This document shows positions 34,931-44,000 of a stretch of 64,000 nt of DNA, in pieces. Under the pieces are notes generated by a model that ran no database searches, was not told the origin of the DNA, and worked only from the letters and a program-made list of their open reading frames with translations. Each line of letters opens with the position of its first letter. Position 1 is the stretch's first letter. This DNA comes from Bacteroidota bacterium. GTDB lineage: Bacteria; Bacteroidota; Bacteroidia; B-17B0; Aurantibacillaceae. Where the stretch lies: NCBI GenBank assembly GCA_013287545.1, contig JABDDQ010000001.1, positions 59,898 to 123,897 on the forward strand. Reading direction: 5' to 3'. Made by a program: the position numbers and the translations under genes.

Positions 34931-37075
34931 ATGAAGAAATTTTTTCTTGCCCTAATAATTGTATCGTCTTGTTTTAAAGCTGTGGCAGATGAAGGCATGT
35001 GGTTGCCTTTTTTACTGCAGCAGCTTAACGAAAAAGATATGAAGAAAAATGGCTGTAAACTTACTGCAAAAGACATTTACGATGTAAATAACACCTCATT
35101 AAAAGATGCCATTGTGCAATTTGGCGGAGGCTGTACGGCAGAAATAATTTCTGATAAAGGATTAATTTTAACTAACCACCATTGTGGCTTTTCTGCTATT
35201 GCAGCGCATAGCAGTGTCGATAAAGATTATTTAACCAATGGTTTTTGGGCAATGAATGGTAGTGAAGAATTAACCAACCCGGGTTTAACGGCTACTATTA
35301 TTATTCGCATTGAGGACATGACAGCACAAGTGAATACAGGTGCTACAGCTAACCTTACCGAAAAAGAATTAGATGCGCTTCAACAAAAAAATATAAAACA
35401 AATTACTACCGATGTTATAAAAGGCACTAAGTACGAAGCGTTTATAAAACCTTTTTTTTATGGTAACCAGTTTATTTTATTTGTAACACAAACTTTTAAA
35501 GATGTGCGTTTAGTAGGTGCACCGCCATCGTTTATTGGCAAGTTTGGCGGAGATACCGATAATTGGATGTGGCCTCGCCACACGGGTGATTTTTCTATAT
35601 TTAGAATTTATGCTGATAAAAATAATGAGCCGGCAGATTATGCAAAAGATAACGTACCGTATAAACCAAAAAAATCCTTAACCATTTCTATGAAAGGAGT
35701 TAACGAAGGAGATTTTACTATGGTATATGGTTTTCCGGGTCGTACACAGGAGTATCTTTTTAGCGATGCAATTGATATGACCATGAATGAAAGCGATCCT
35801 ACTAAAGTTGCCTTGCGCGAAAAAAAATTGGGCATCATGAACCAGTTTATGAAAGCAAATGATACAACCAGAATTGCTTATGCTTCTAATTATGCATCAA
35901 TTGCTAATTACTGGAAAAAATGGATGGGAGAAATGCAGGGCTTGAAAAAATTTGATGCCGTAAATAAAAAAATTGAATTTGAAAAAAAGTTTTTAGAACT
36001 ACTTTCATCTGATCCGGCCGAGAAAGAAAAATTCAATAAAGTGTTTACTGATTTTCATGCCTTGTATGCAAACTACCGCGTGTATCAAAAACAGATGGAT
36101 TATTACAGCGAATGTTTGCTGGGTATAAATGCTATGGTAGCGGCTCGTTCGGCTGAAAAATTTATTGCTTCGTTAAAAGGAAAAACAGAGGAGGAAAAAC
36201 AAAAGGAGTTTACTAAAACTTTTGATGCTATGGATAAGTCATACAAAACATACAATAAAGCTATGGATAAAACCATTTGCAGAGCTATGTTGGAGATGTA
36301 CGTTCAAGGTGTAGAAAAAAAAATGCGCGTTCCTGCACTCGATTCTTTACTTACTGTATATCAAAATAAGTATGATGTTATAATAGATAAAATTTATAGT
36401 GAATGCATTTTCACTAATAAAGATAAATATCTAAACGCATTAAAAAATTCTTCTGTAACAGATATAGAAAACGATATAGTTTATAAACTATGGAAAAATA
36501 TAGCAACCTACTATAACATAAATGTAATTCCACAATATGCCGCTATTGATGCGCAACTAAATACATTATACAAACAATATATAGATAAGCTTACAAAAGT
36601 ATATAAAGACAAAAAGTTTTACCCCGATGCAAACTCAACCCTGCGTATAACATACGGAAAAGTAAAAGGGTACAAACCCAGAGATGGTGTAGATTATATT
36701 TATTATACAACATTAGATGGCATGATGGAAAAAGAAAACCCTAACGACGATGAATTTATTGTATTCCCTAAAATGAAAGATTTATACAACAAAAAAGATT
36801 ATGGAAAATATGTAGACAAGGATGGTACACTACATATGTCGTTTATAGCTACAAATCATACAACCGGGGGCAATAGCGGCAGTCCGGTATTAAATGCAAA
36901 AGGAGAGCTAATTGGCACTAATTACGATAGGGTGTGGGAGGGAACTATGAGCGATATTATGTATAACCCCAACATTTGTCGTAATATTACGTTAGATGTA
37001 CGTTATACATTATTTGTAATTGATAAATATGCAGGTGCAGGTTACTTGCTAAATGAAATGAAATTAGTGCAATGA
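34931..37075 (+). CDS. S46 family dipeptidyl-peptidase, probably DPP11-like (Asp/Glu-specific)
   Basis: A 714-residue exported serine peptidase. The ATG at 34931 is used; the open frame begins two codons earlier at a TTG. After a signal peptide (FFLALIIVSSCFKAVAD) comes the mature start EGMWLPFLL typical of the family. The catalytic His is in TNHHCGFSAI (about 84), and the Ser in TTGGNSGSPVLNAKG (Ser about 649). WMWPRHTGDFSIFR (about 207) is the conserved specificity loop. Arg at about 667, in NYDRVWEG, occupies the site that in DPP11 recognises acidic residues, where DPP7 has Gly. The next gene overlaps by 4 bases. Confidence 0.85.
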   Translation: MKKFFLALIIVSSCFKAVADEGMWLPFLLQQLNEKDMKKNGCKLTAKDIYDVNNTSLKDAIVQFGGGCTAEIISDKGLILTNHHCGFSAIAAHSSVDKDYLTNGFWAMNGSEELTNPGLTATIIIRIEDMTAQVNTGATANLTEKELDALQQKNIKQITTDVIKGTKYEAFIKPFFYGNQFILFVTQTFKDVRLVGAPPSFIGKFGGDTDNWMWPRHTGDFSIFRIYADKNNEPADYAKDNVPYKPKKSLTISMKGVNEGDFTMVYGFPGRTQEYLFSDAIDMTMNESDPTKVALREKKLGIMNQFMKANDTTRIAYASNYASIANYWKKWMGEMQGLKKFDAVNKKIEFEKKFLELLSSDPAEKEKFNKVFTDFHALYANYRVYQKQMDYYSECLLGINAMVAARSAEKFIASLKGKTEEEKQKEFTKTFDAMDKSYKTYNKAMDKTICRAMLEMYVQGVEKKMRVPALDSLLTVYQNKYDVIIDKIYSECIFTNKDKYLNALKNSSVTDIENDIVYKLWKNIATYYNINVIPQYAAIDAQLNTLYKQYIDKLTKVYKDKKFYPDANSTLRITYGKVKGYKPRDGVDYIYYTTLDGMMEKENPNDDEFIVFPKMKDLYNKKDYGKYVDKDGTLHMSFIATNHTTGGNSGSPVLNAKGELIGTNYDRVWEGTMSDIMYNPNICRNITLDVRYTLFVIDKYAGAGYLLNEMKLVQ

Positions 37076-38055
37076 GCTGGTTGCAAAAAATAACAACAAC
37101 CGAAAAAGGTATAAATCTTACTAATATAGTTTTAATGCTATTAAGTACAGGTATAGCATTTATTATTCCGTTTAAATTGTTTTTGTTTGTTTATGCAGTG
37201 TTAGGCCCTTTGCATTATCTCACTGAAATTTCCTGGCTCGATAAAAGAAATTTTTTTATTAAACAAAAAATACAAATATGGCCTTATATAGTTGTAGCCC
37301 TGCTACTTACTGTTGCTATATTTAATGAAAAATCAGTATTAAGATATTATTCGGTAAGCTTAATTATTTGTGTAGTGGTTTATACACTGTGCTTGGTTTT
37401 CTCGGGTAAAAATAGTGTGTCATTACTTGTTTCAACGCTTGTTTTAATTTTAGCCTTAGCTATTAAGGCAGATAAAATTGTATTTTTAATTTTGGCTTTT
37501 GGTATTTTTTTGCCAACTATAGTACATGTATTTTTATTTACCGGCTTATTTGTTTTACAGGGCGCACTCAAAAACAAAAGTATTACGGCTTTTATTTCAT
37601 TAGTTGTTTTTATAGTTTGTGCGTTGAGTTTTACCTTTATTCATGTGCCAAATGCAGAAATACTTTCGGTAGCAGAGAAAGGCTATGTGCAAAAATACTT
37701 TAGTATTCTAAACCAATCGTTAGCGGGTTTGTTTAATATTAATTTTAATAGAACCAGCAACGATATTTTTGAAATGCCTGCGCTTATTGCCGTACAGCGT
37801 TTTGTAGCATTTTCCTATACATATCATTACTTAAATTGGTTTTCTAAAACATCGGTTATTAAATGGCACGATGTTTCTAAAAGTAGGTTAGGCGTAATTG
37901 CCATTTTATGGATTGTATCTGTAATATTTTATTATGTAGATTTCCGTTTAGGGTTTATGGTGCTATTTTTATTAAGTATGATGCACGTTTTTTTAGAACT
38001 GCCACTTAACGTACATTCCATAAAAGGCATTATTGCCGGAATAAGAAATCATTGA
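37072..38055 (+). CDS. Polytopic membrane protein of unknown function
   Basis: A 327-residue protein with about nine or ten hydrophobic segments. I do not recognise a family with confidence. Histidines sit in or beside several membrane segments: GPLHYLTEISWLD at about 45, PTIVHVFLFTG at about 150, YTYHYLNWFS near 250, and MMHVFLELPLN near 308, a spacing that could bind a metal or heme as in Brp/Blh-type membrane oxygenases, but this is only a guess. The ATG overlaps the S46 peptidase stop (ATGA), so the two are translationally coupled. It converges on the hxlR gene with two bases between them. Confidence 0.7.
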   Translation: MSWLQKITTTEKGINLTNIVLMLLSTGIAFIIPFKLFLFVYAVLGPLHYLTEISWLDKRNFFIKQKIQIWPYIVVALLLTVAIFNEKSVLRYYSVSLIICVVVYTLCLVFSGKNSVSLLVSTLVLILALAIKADKIVFLILAFGIFLPTIVHVFLFTGLFVLQGALKNKSITAFISLVVFIVCALSFTFIHVPNAEILSVAEKGYVQKYFSILNQSLAGLFNINFNRTSNDIFEMPALIAVQRFVAFSYTYHYLNWFSKTSVIKWHDVSKSRLGVIAILWIVSVIFYYVDFRLGFMVLFLLSMMHVFLELPLNVHSIKGIIAGIRNH

Positions 38056-38057
38056 TT

Positions 38058-38429
38058 TTATTTTCTTTCCTTAATTTTCTGGCGATGCTTTAAACCCCAA
38101 TCACGTAACGCCATAATAACTTCATCTAACGTTGTGCCATACGCAGTAAGTTCGTATTCTACACTTACCGGAATAGTGTCGTAAACAGTACGGGTAACCA
38201 ACGCATTTACTTCCAATTCTTTTAACTCTTTCGATAACATTTTAGCTGTAATGCCTGTAATTTCGCGGTGCAGTTCTTTAAAGCGTTTATTGCCGTGTAT
38301 TAAGGCAATTATAATTGGTATTTTCCATTTACCACTTAAAATATATAAAGCATCTTGTACGGGTAGTAAACTTTTAGAGCACTCGGTGGTGCTTAGCTTA
38401 CTCGGATTTTGTAAGAAATTTTTAGCCAT
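38058..38429 (-). CDS. HxlR-family winged helix-turn-helix transcriptional regulator
   Basis: A 123-residue DNA-binding protein with Cys near the N-terminus (TECSKSLLPVQDALYILSGK), the family motif GKWKIPIIIALIHGNKRFKE at about 33-52, the recognition helix in LHREITGITAKMLSKELKEL at about 53-72, and a wing at PVSVEYELTAYGTTL near 96-111. HxlR proteins often sense oxidants or aldehydes, sometimes through a conserved N-terminal Cys such as the one here. It is divergent from two YceI genes, and the region between has repeated operator-like sequences, so it probably controls them and itself. Confidence 0.9.
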   Translation of the reverse strand: MAKNFLQNPSKLSTTECSKSLLPVQDALYILSGKWKIPIIIALIHGNKRFKELHREITGITAKMLSKELKELEVNALVTRTVYDTIPVSVEYELTAYGTTLDEVIMALRDWGLKHRQKIKERK

Positions 38430-38459
38430 TTTATAATTATTTAAGAATTAAATAATACA

Positions 38460-38467
38460 CAAAGGTA
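38460..38467 (-). promoter_or_regulatory. -7 element TACCTTTG for the HxlR gene
   Basis: CAAAGGTA on the plus strand, 30 bases before the ATG. Confidence 0.4.
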
Positions 38468-38495
38468 CGTTGTTTAACCTACTTTTATTGTAGGT

Positions 38496-38543
38496 TTACA
38501 AAAGTATATCGGTATCCTTTAGTATATCGGTTACAAAAGTATA
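38496..38543. promoter_or_regulatory. Candidate HxlR operator: two pairs of direct repeats
   Basis: TTACAAAAGTATA occurs at 38496-38508 and 38531-38543, and AGTATATCGGT at 38503-38513 and 38521-38531. The two motifs overlap each other. The second TTACAAAAGTATA covers the -33 position of the yceI promoter whose -7 is at 38555, and the cluster lies between the two divergent genes. Confidence 0.55.
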
Positions 38544-38554
38544 GTTAATGTACA

Positions 38555-38562
38555 TACATTTG
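38555..38562 (+). promoter_or_regulatory. -7 element TACATTTG for the first yceI gene
   Basis: TACATTTG matches TAnnTTTG. No -33 TTTG is present; instead the HxlR-like repeat lies there. Confidence 0.45.
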
Positions 38563-38582
38563 TATCAATAAAAATAAAAATT

Positions 38583-39116
38583 ATGTCAACAACCAAATGG
38601 GCATTAGATGCCACACACTCAGAAGTGCAATTTAAAGTAAAGCACTTAATGATATCAACTGTAACCGGACATTTCAAAAAGTTCGATGCTTCGGTTGAAA
38701 CCAGTGGTGAAGATTTCACAACGGCTAAAATTAATTTTTCTGCCGATATAGATTCTATCACAACAAATAATGAGCAAAGAGATGGCCACCTAAAAACAGG
38801 CGATTTTTTTGATGCAGCTAATCATCCACAAATAAAATTTGAAGGTTCGAAACTTGAAAAAGTAACTGCTGAAAATTATAAATTGCATGGCAACTTTACT
38901 ATTAAAGGTGTTACTAAGCCTGTTGTGTTAGATGTGGAGTTTGGTGGAATTGCAAAAGATCCTTGGGGTAACACGCGTGCAGGTTTTTCAATAAACGGAA
39001 AAATTAACCGTCAGGATTTTGGTATAAGTTTTGGTGCAGTTACCGAAACAGGTGGTTTAGTAGTTAGTAATGATGTATCATTACACAGTAATATTGAATT
39101 TGTAAAACAAGCATAG
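38583..39116 (+). CDS. YceI family protein (cytoplasmic form)
   Basis: A 177-residue protein that begins MSTTKWALDATHSEVQFKVK with no signal peptide, so it should stay in the cytoplasm. YceI hallmarks are the WALDATHSEV strand, DSITTNNEQRDGHLKTGDFF at about 58-77 (the RDGHL.t.dFF motif), HPQIKFEGSK at about 80-90, and later GVTKPVVLDVEFGG. YceI folds as a lipocalin-like barrel that binds isoprenoids or other hydrophobic ligands. It is 39 bases upstream of a secreted YceI paralogue, and both are divergent from hxlR, which implies regulated response to a lipophilic or reactive compound. Confidence 0.88.
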   Translation: MSTTKWALDATHSEVQFKVKHLMISTVTGHFKKFDASVETSGEDFTTAKINFSADIDSITTNNEQRDGHLKTGDFFDAANHPQIKFEGSKLEKVTAENYKLHGNFTIKGVTKPVVLDVEFGGIAKDPWGNTRAGFSINGKINRQDFGISFGAVTETGGLVVSNDVSLHSNIEFVKQA

Positions 39117-39155
39117 AAAAAAACAATTAATTAATAACCAAAAAACAAAAAAACA

Positions 39156-39734
39156 ATGAAAAAAATCACCATTCTTGCATCAGTAGCAGCGGCTCTTATG
39201 TTCTCATTTACATCAGTAGCACAAGGCGCTTATACTATGGATAAAGCTCACTCTTCAGTAGGTTTTACTATTACACATTTATCTATTTCCGATATAGATG
39301 GGTCGTTTAAAACCTTCGACTCTAAATTTACATCTTCTAAAGAAGATTTTTCGGATGCTACTTTTGATTTTACAGCAGATGTAAATAGCATTAACACCGA
39401 TAACGAAAAACGCGATGGTCACTTAAAGTCGGCTGATTTTTTTGATGTAGCTAAATTTTCTACACTTACTTTTAAAAGTAAAACTGTAAAAAAAGTTGCC
39501 GGCAACAAATACACTATTATTGGTGATATGACAATGCATGGTGTAACCAAAACAGTTAGTTTTGAAGCTATGATTAGAAGTGGCGTTAACCCTATGAGCA
39601 AAAAAACGGTAGTAGGTGTTAAAGTAAATGGTACTGTAAATCGTTCTATGTTTGGTGTTGGTGCAAATATGCCTGGTACTATGTTAAGCGAAGATGTTGT
39701 TGTTAGAGGAAGTGCAGAATTTTCTAAAGACTAA
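39156..39734 (+). CDS. YceI family protein (secreted form)
   Basis: A 192-residue paralogue of the preceding gene but with a signal peptide (SVAAALMFSFTSVAQ), so it acts in the periplasm or outside. The barrel motifs are AYTMDKAHSSVGFTITHLS at about 25-43, DVNSINTDNEKRDGHLKSA at about 75-93, DFFDVAKFSTLTFKS, and HGVTKTVSFEA at about 128-138. Having a cytoplasmic and an exported copy side by side suggests the same ligand is bound on both sides of the membrane, which is inference. Ends at a strong bidirectional terminator. Confidence 0.9.
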   Translation: MKKITILASVAAALMFSFTSVAQGAYTMDKAHSSVGFTITHLSISDIDGSFKTFDSKFTSSKEDFSDATFDFTADVNSINTDNEKRDGHLKSADFFDVAKFSTLTFKSKTVKKVAGNKYTIIGDMTMHGVTKTVSFEAMIRSGVNPMSKKTVVGVKVNGTVNRSMFGVGANMPGTMLSEDVVVRGSAEFSKD

Positions 39735-39755
39735 GCTCTCTTAATAAATTCATAT

Positions 39756-39791
39756 AAAAAAAGCCGTTCTATTTTTAGAACGGCTTTTTTT
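39756..39791. terminator. Strong bidirectional terminator between yceI and porV
   Basis: Perfect stem AAAGCCGTTCT / AGAACGGCTTT extended by A- and T-runs on both sides, between two convergent genes. Confidence 0.9.
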
Positions 39792-39806
39792 ATACCATAC
39801 TTTTAA

Positions 39807-41057
39807 TTATTTAGCTGCCCCTGCATCTGCAGGAGGATTTGCAGCATTTTGTGCTTTAAATGCAGAGAAATCAAACAACAAAGTAAATCGTAATGTATTT
39901 TGTAATGGGTTACGTTGTGTAAGTGGTGTTAGATAACTCATATCAATGCTAAATACACTATATTTTACACCTAAACCAAAAGTAACGTACTGCCTATCAC
40001 CCTGATATTTATTTTCATAATAGTAACCGGTTCTAAAAGCAAGTAAATTATTGTACCAATATTCTAAACCGGTCGATGCTCTAATTTCTTGCAACTCACC
40101 TGTAGCTCCGGTTGGTGAATCAGTAAAAGAACCAAGCATGCCTGGTACAATAGGTCGGTATGGGTCTTTGCCTGCTGCAATTAAATAACCACCATTACCA
40201 TCGGGTATGCGATTACCTTGCGCATCTAATTGCCAAATAGGTGGAGATGGTACCAATAACTTAGTAACATCGGCTAAAAAAGTAATTGTGTTATACTCAT
40301 CTAAATGTAATTTAAAACCACCCCCTATACGTAATTGAGTTGGTAAAAAACTTTGTGAAGATTCGTCTGCATTATCAGTATAAGAAATTTTGTTGCCTAT
40401 GTTCGATAGGTTTACCCCAAAACTTGCTTCACCTTTTTTCTCGCCAACATCTAATTTTTTGCTGTGATAATAACAAGACATGTCAACGGCAAATGCTCTG
40501 CCTGGATGTGTAGTGGTAGAACTTCCTGGTAAAGGAATACTGTTTGTAAGGTTTGAATTAATATAACGAAATGCTATCCCTACCGAAAAATGCTGACTAA
40601 GTTTTTGGCTATATCCCACATCTACAGCAAACTCGTTAGGTTTAAAAGTACCTATGGCATTTCCACTGTTATCGGTAAACTGTACACTTCCTAACGTAAA
40701 ATAACGAAGAGAGCCTGCAATAGCAGCCATTTTATTTAATTTTTTGTAACCTGAAACCGAGGTTAAACTGATGTCGGGTACCAAAGCTCTTAACCAAGGT
40801 GTATAGGACATTGACATACCGAAATCTTTATCGGCAAAGGCATATTTCGAAGGATTCCAGTACATTGAATTGGCATCAGGAGAAGAAGCAGCTCCCACAT
40901 CACCCATACCGCCGGCACGGGCATCGGGGGTTATTAATAAAAATGGCACAGCAGTAGTTACCGTACTTAAACCACCTTTGTTATAATTAATGCCCTGAGA
41001 ATATGACTGGAAAACCAAAGCACATAAACCAACCGATGTAATTATCTTGTTATTCAT
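39807..41057 (-). CDS. porV: Type IX secretion system outer-membrane protein PorV (LptO)
   Basis: A 416-residue outer-membrane beta-barrel with a signal peptide (ITSVGLCALVFQSYSQ). The early block VPFLLITPDARAGGMGDVGA (about 39-58) followed by SSPDANSMYWNPSKYAFADK is the FadL-like PorV signature. PorV carries cargo from the translocon SprA to the sortase PorU. It lies 29 bases downstream of porU on the same strand, the usual order, so they form an operon. Here cytidine deaminase, often next to porV, is absent. Confidence 0.93.
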   Translation of the reverse strand: MNNKIITSVGLCALVFQSYSQGINYNKGGLSTVTTAVPFLLITPDARAGGMGDVGAASSPDANSMYWNPSKYAFADKDFGMSMSYTPWLRALVPDISLTSVSGYKKLNKMAAIAGSLRYFTLGSVQFTDNSGNAIGTFKPNEFAVDVGYSQKLSQHFSVGIAFRYINSNLTNSIPLPGSSTTTHPGRAFAVDMSCYYHSKKLDVGEKKGEASFGVNLSNIGNKISYTDNADESSQSFLPTQLRIGGGFKLHLDEYNTITFLADVTKLLVPSPPIWQLDAQGNRIPDGNGGYLIAAGKDPYRPIVPGMLGSFTDSPTGATGELQEIRASTGLEYWYNNLLAFRTGYYYENKYQGDRQYVTFGLGVKYSVFSIDMSYLTPLTQRNPLQNTLRFTLLFDFSAFKAQNAANPPADAGAAK

Positions 41058-41086
41058 TTTTTTAATAAGCCCGCGAATTTAATTAT

Positions 41087-44000
41087 TTAATTTAAGATTA
41101 CCAGCTTCTCTATCTTATCAGCCTTACTGCCTTCACTATTTTTAACAGTTACTTTGTAAATATAAACCCCACGGGCAAGTTTATCGCCGTAATCGTCTTT
41201 ACCGTCCCAGTTAATTCCGTCAGTTCTAAAACCTTGATTTTCTACAGTCTGCAAAAGTGTTTTCACAAGTTTTCCTGTTATAGTAAATATTTGTACTTCT
41301 ATATTTAAGAAATCGCAAGACTGATTGTGCTCTACATAAAATTTAGTAGATGTAGTAAATGGATTGGGATAATTAAGCACATGTGTTAAAGCTACCTGGG
41401 CATTTTGGGCCACTACAAAATCAGTTGAGGAGGTGCTTGAATTATCTAAAACATCCCAAACTTTTAAACTTAATGTGTGGTTTCCGTTTGGTAAACTATG
41501 AAGCTGGTACAGTATTTTTCCTGACTGATATCGGTTTAAATCTGCCTGATAATAATCGTTTAAAACTGTTTCGTGTGGTGTGTTTGCATCTAAAATAGCT
41601 GTAATGTCGTGCCCTAAACCATTGCCGGTTGTGTTTACACCCGACGAGTCAGATAACATGGCATATATAAAGGGATTTTGATTGGTGGTACCACCCGATA
41701 CAAATTTATCGTCGTTCATAAATAATTTTATTCCCGGTCCTTGATTGTCAATTATAGGTGTGTTGCTGGTTCCGCCAACAATAATTTGTCCGTAGTAGCC
41801 TGAGGCATCATTATTGTTACCGGCTTGGGCATAATAACTAATTTTACCATAACCAAAGTTGTACATAATGTCTTTTGGTACAATAAAGCTGTAACTAAAA
41901 TTTCCGTTGCTAACAGTAGCATTACCTTTATACAAAACACTTTTTTGCTGGTTGAAGTTAAAAATGTAAGATGATGCAGGTGTGTTTTGCGAGTTATTAA
42001 GTGTAGTTAGTACCGATGGTTTATCAAACACACTTATATATATGTTTCCGTTAAACCCTGGTAATTTATTCCCTACACTATCAGATACAAATCCTGTTAC
42101 GGTATACTTTCCTATAGCAGATAACGTATCATTAACATTTAGTGTATAGTTATGTGCGTTTATTTTTACCGGACTTGTATGTTGTTTTGGATAGGATAAT
42201 GTAAGGGCAGGGTCGCCAAGTAGGGCAAAATGCAAATACACAGCCCTTGCCGGAACAGATTTTGTAATGCGAATAATGTCGCCTAAAGTGGGGCGTCTTC
42301 CATTAACAAGTGAATCTATTGCTGCTGAGTAAAAGTAAGGACCTAAGGCTGAACCGTCCGGTATATAAGCAACTCGGGTAGTGGTAAATAAACCTATGCC
42401 GCCTCCGTTTGGGTTTAACAAAATATCTTCGCCTGCTGATTCTAACGTAGGGTCATCGTAACGGCTAAACTCACAAGTAGCTGTAAAAAATAAGGGCATA
42501 TTATTAATATTATTCCATTGCTCTATTTGGCCAATGGTAATAATTTCTTCGTGCGATAACTCAAGCACATCTCCGTGTCCTGAGTAACCCATTATTAGAG
42601 CCCCTTTTGCTATGCGGTTATTAATAGCCGTATTTACATCGGGGTAACGTCTGCCTCCCGGCACAGTTTCTACCTGATAAGCATCTTCATAAATTTTATC
42701 AATGTTATATCTGGGGTCGCTTTGCTGTATTAAAGTTGCATTTGACTCTTGTTGGTAAAAAAAAGCTGTTTCGTCTGAGGCACCAGGGTTGGCATCATCG
42801 GCAATAAGCGAAATCCAATTACGCCAATCGGGCGTGTTTTGTGTGGCTTGGTCGCAACAGCTCGAAGTTGGTTCAACTCTATTATAATACTGCTCTATTT
42901 TATTCGTAACAGCGGTGGCCTCGCCACTATTTTTTACAACTAAACGCCCAACACCTATATCTATAAGCCCATCAGGATCCCCATTAACACTAATTAAGCC
43001 ATCGTTATCATCCAAAAAAGCATAAAAATCATCACCTGTTTTAGAGTTAGTAAAACTCCATGAGTTATAGGTTTCAAACGTAGGAACTAATACGGTATTA
43101 GAAGGGTCATATCTATCTTTTTGTCTGTAAGAACCTGTGCCAAGTAACAATGCATATTGTGGTGGACGAGAAGCATATTTATAATACATGCGTATAAACT
43201 GGCGTATAGCCATAATATCTTGCACACCCGAAGAGAACTCGTTATAAATTTCATCGGGAGTAACAATTACATAGGTTAAATTTTCGTTTGCCTGATGAAG
43301 GTCTCCAAGCTTTTTTGCTTGACCTGCAAACTCTTGAGGTGCTATAATAATATAATCTGCAGGTGTGGTAACCAAAGCATGTAAATTTTGATTAGTTACT
43401 TGCCCTACAAAAGCAGGTGTTTGGTACGATGTGCCATCAAAAGCAATAAATTGCTTTAACGAATCTGTAACAACGGCAAATGAATAACTGTTAGATGCAA
43501 AAGTTATTTGTTGTTCGGTAATGTTAAATTGGTTACTAACATTCCAAATGCGTAATGTAGGAGACGTGCTTTGTAAATTAAATTGAGAAACTGCATTTGC
43601 ACCAATACAACGGTAATCTCTAAAAGTCATTTGGTTGCCCGTCATAGTAAGTGCACGACGAACAATTAACCAAATGTAATTTAACCATCCCGTTTCGTCA
43701 GGATATATGCGATTTACACCTATATCAATAGTTGTACCTCCGTTAGTATAAATAAAATATTTTGAGCCATTGCTTCCCGGTTCGGCTACATCACTATCAA
43801 AATCAGAACCGGTTGGTGGAAAAGTCATACTGTAAGGACTTCCAACACCCGGATATGATATATCAAATTCACCCGATGGTAAAGGCAATACACGTCTGCC
43901 AACCAAATCGGTTTGTAGCCAAACGGTATCGTTGTTTTGCAGGTTAGGAAACGAAAAAGGAAACGAATAATTTTGAACGTTATCAAAATTTTCACCATAA

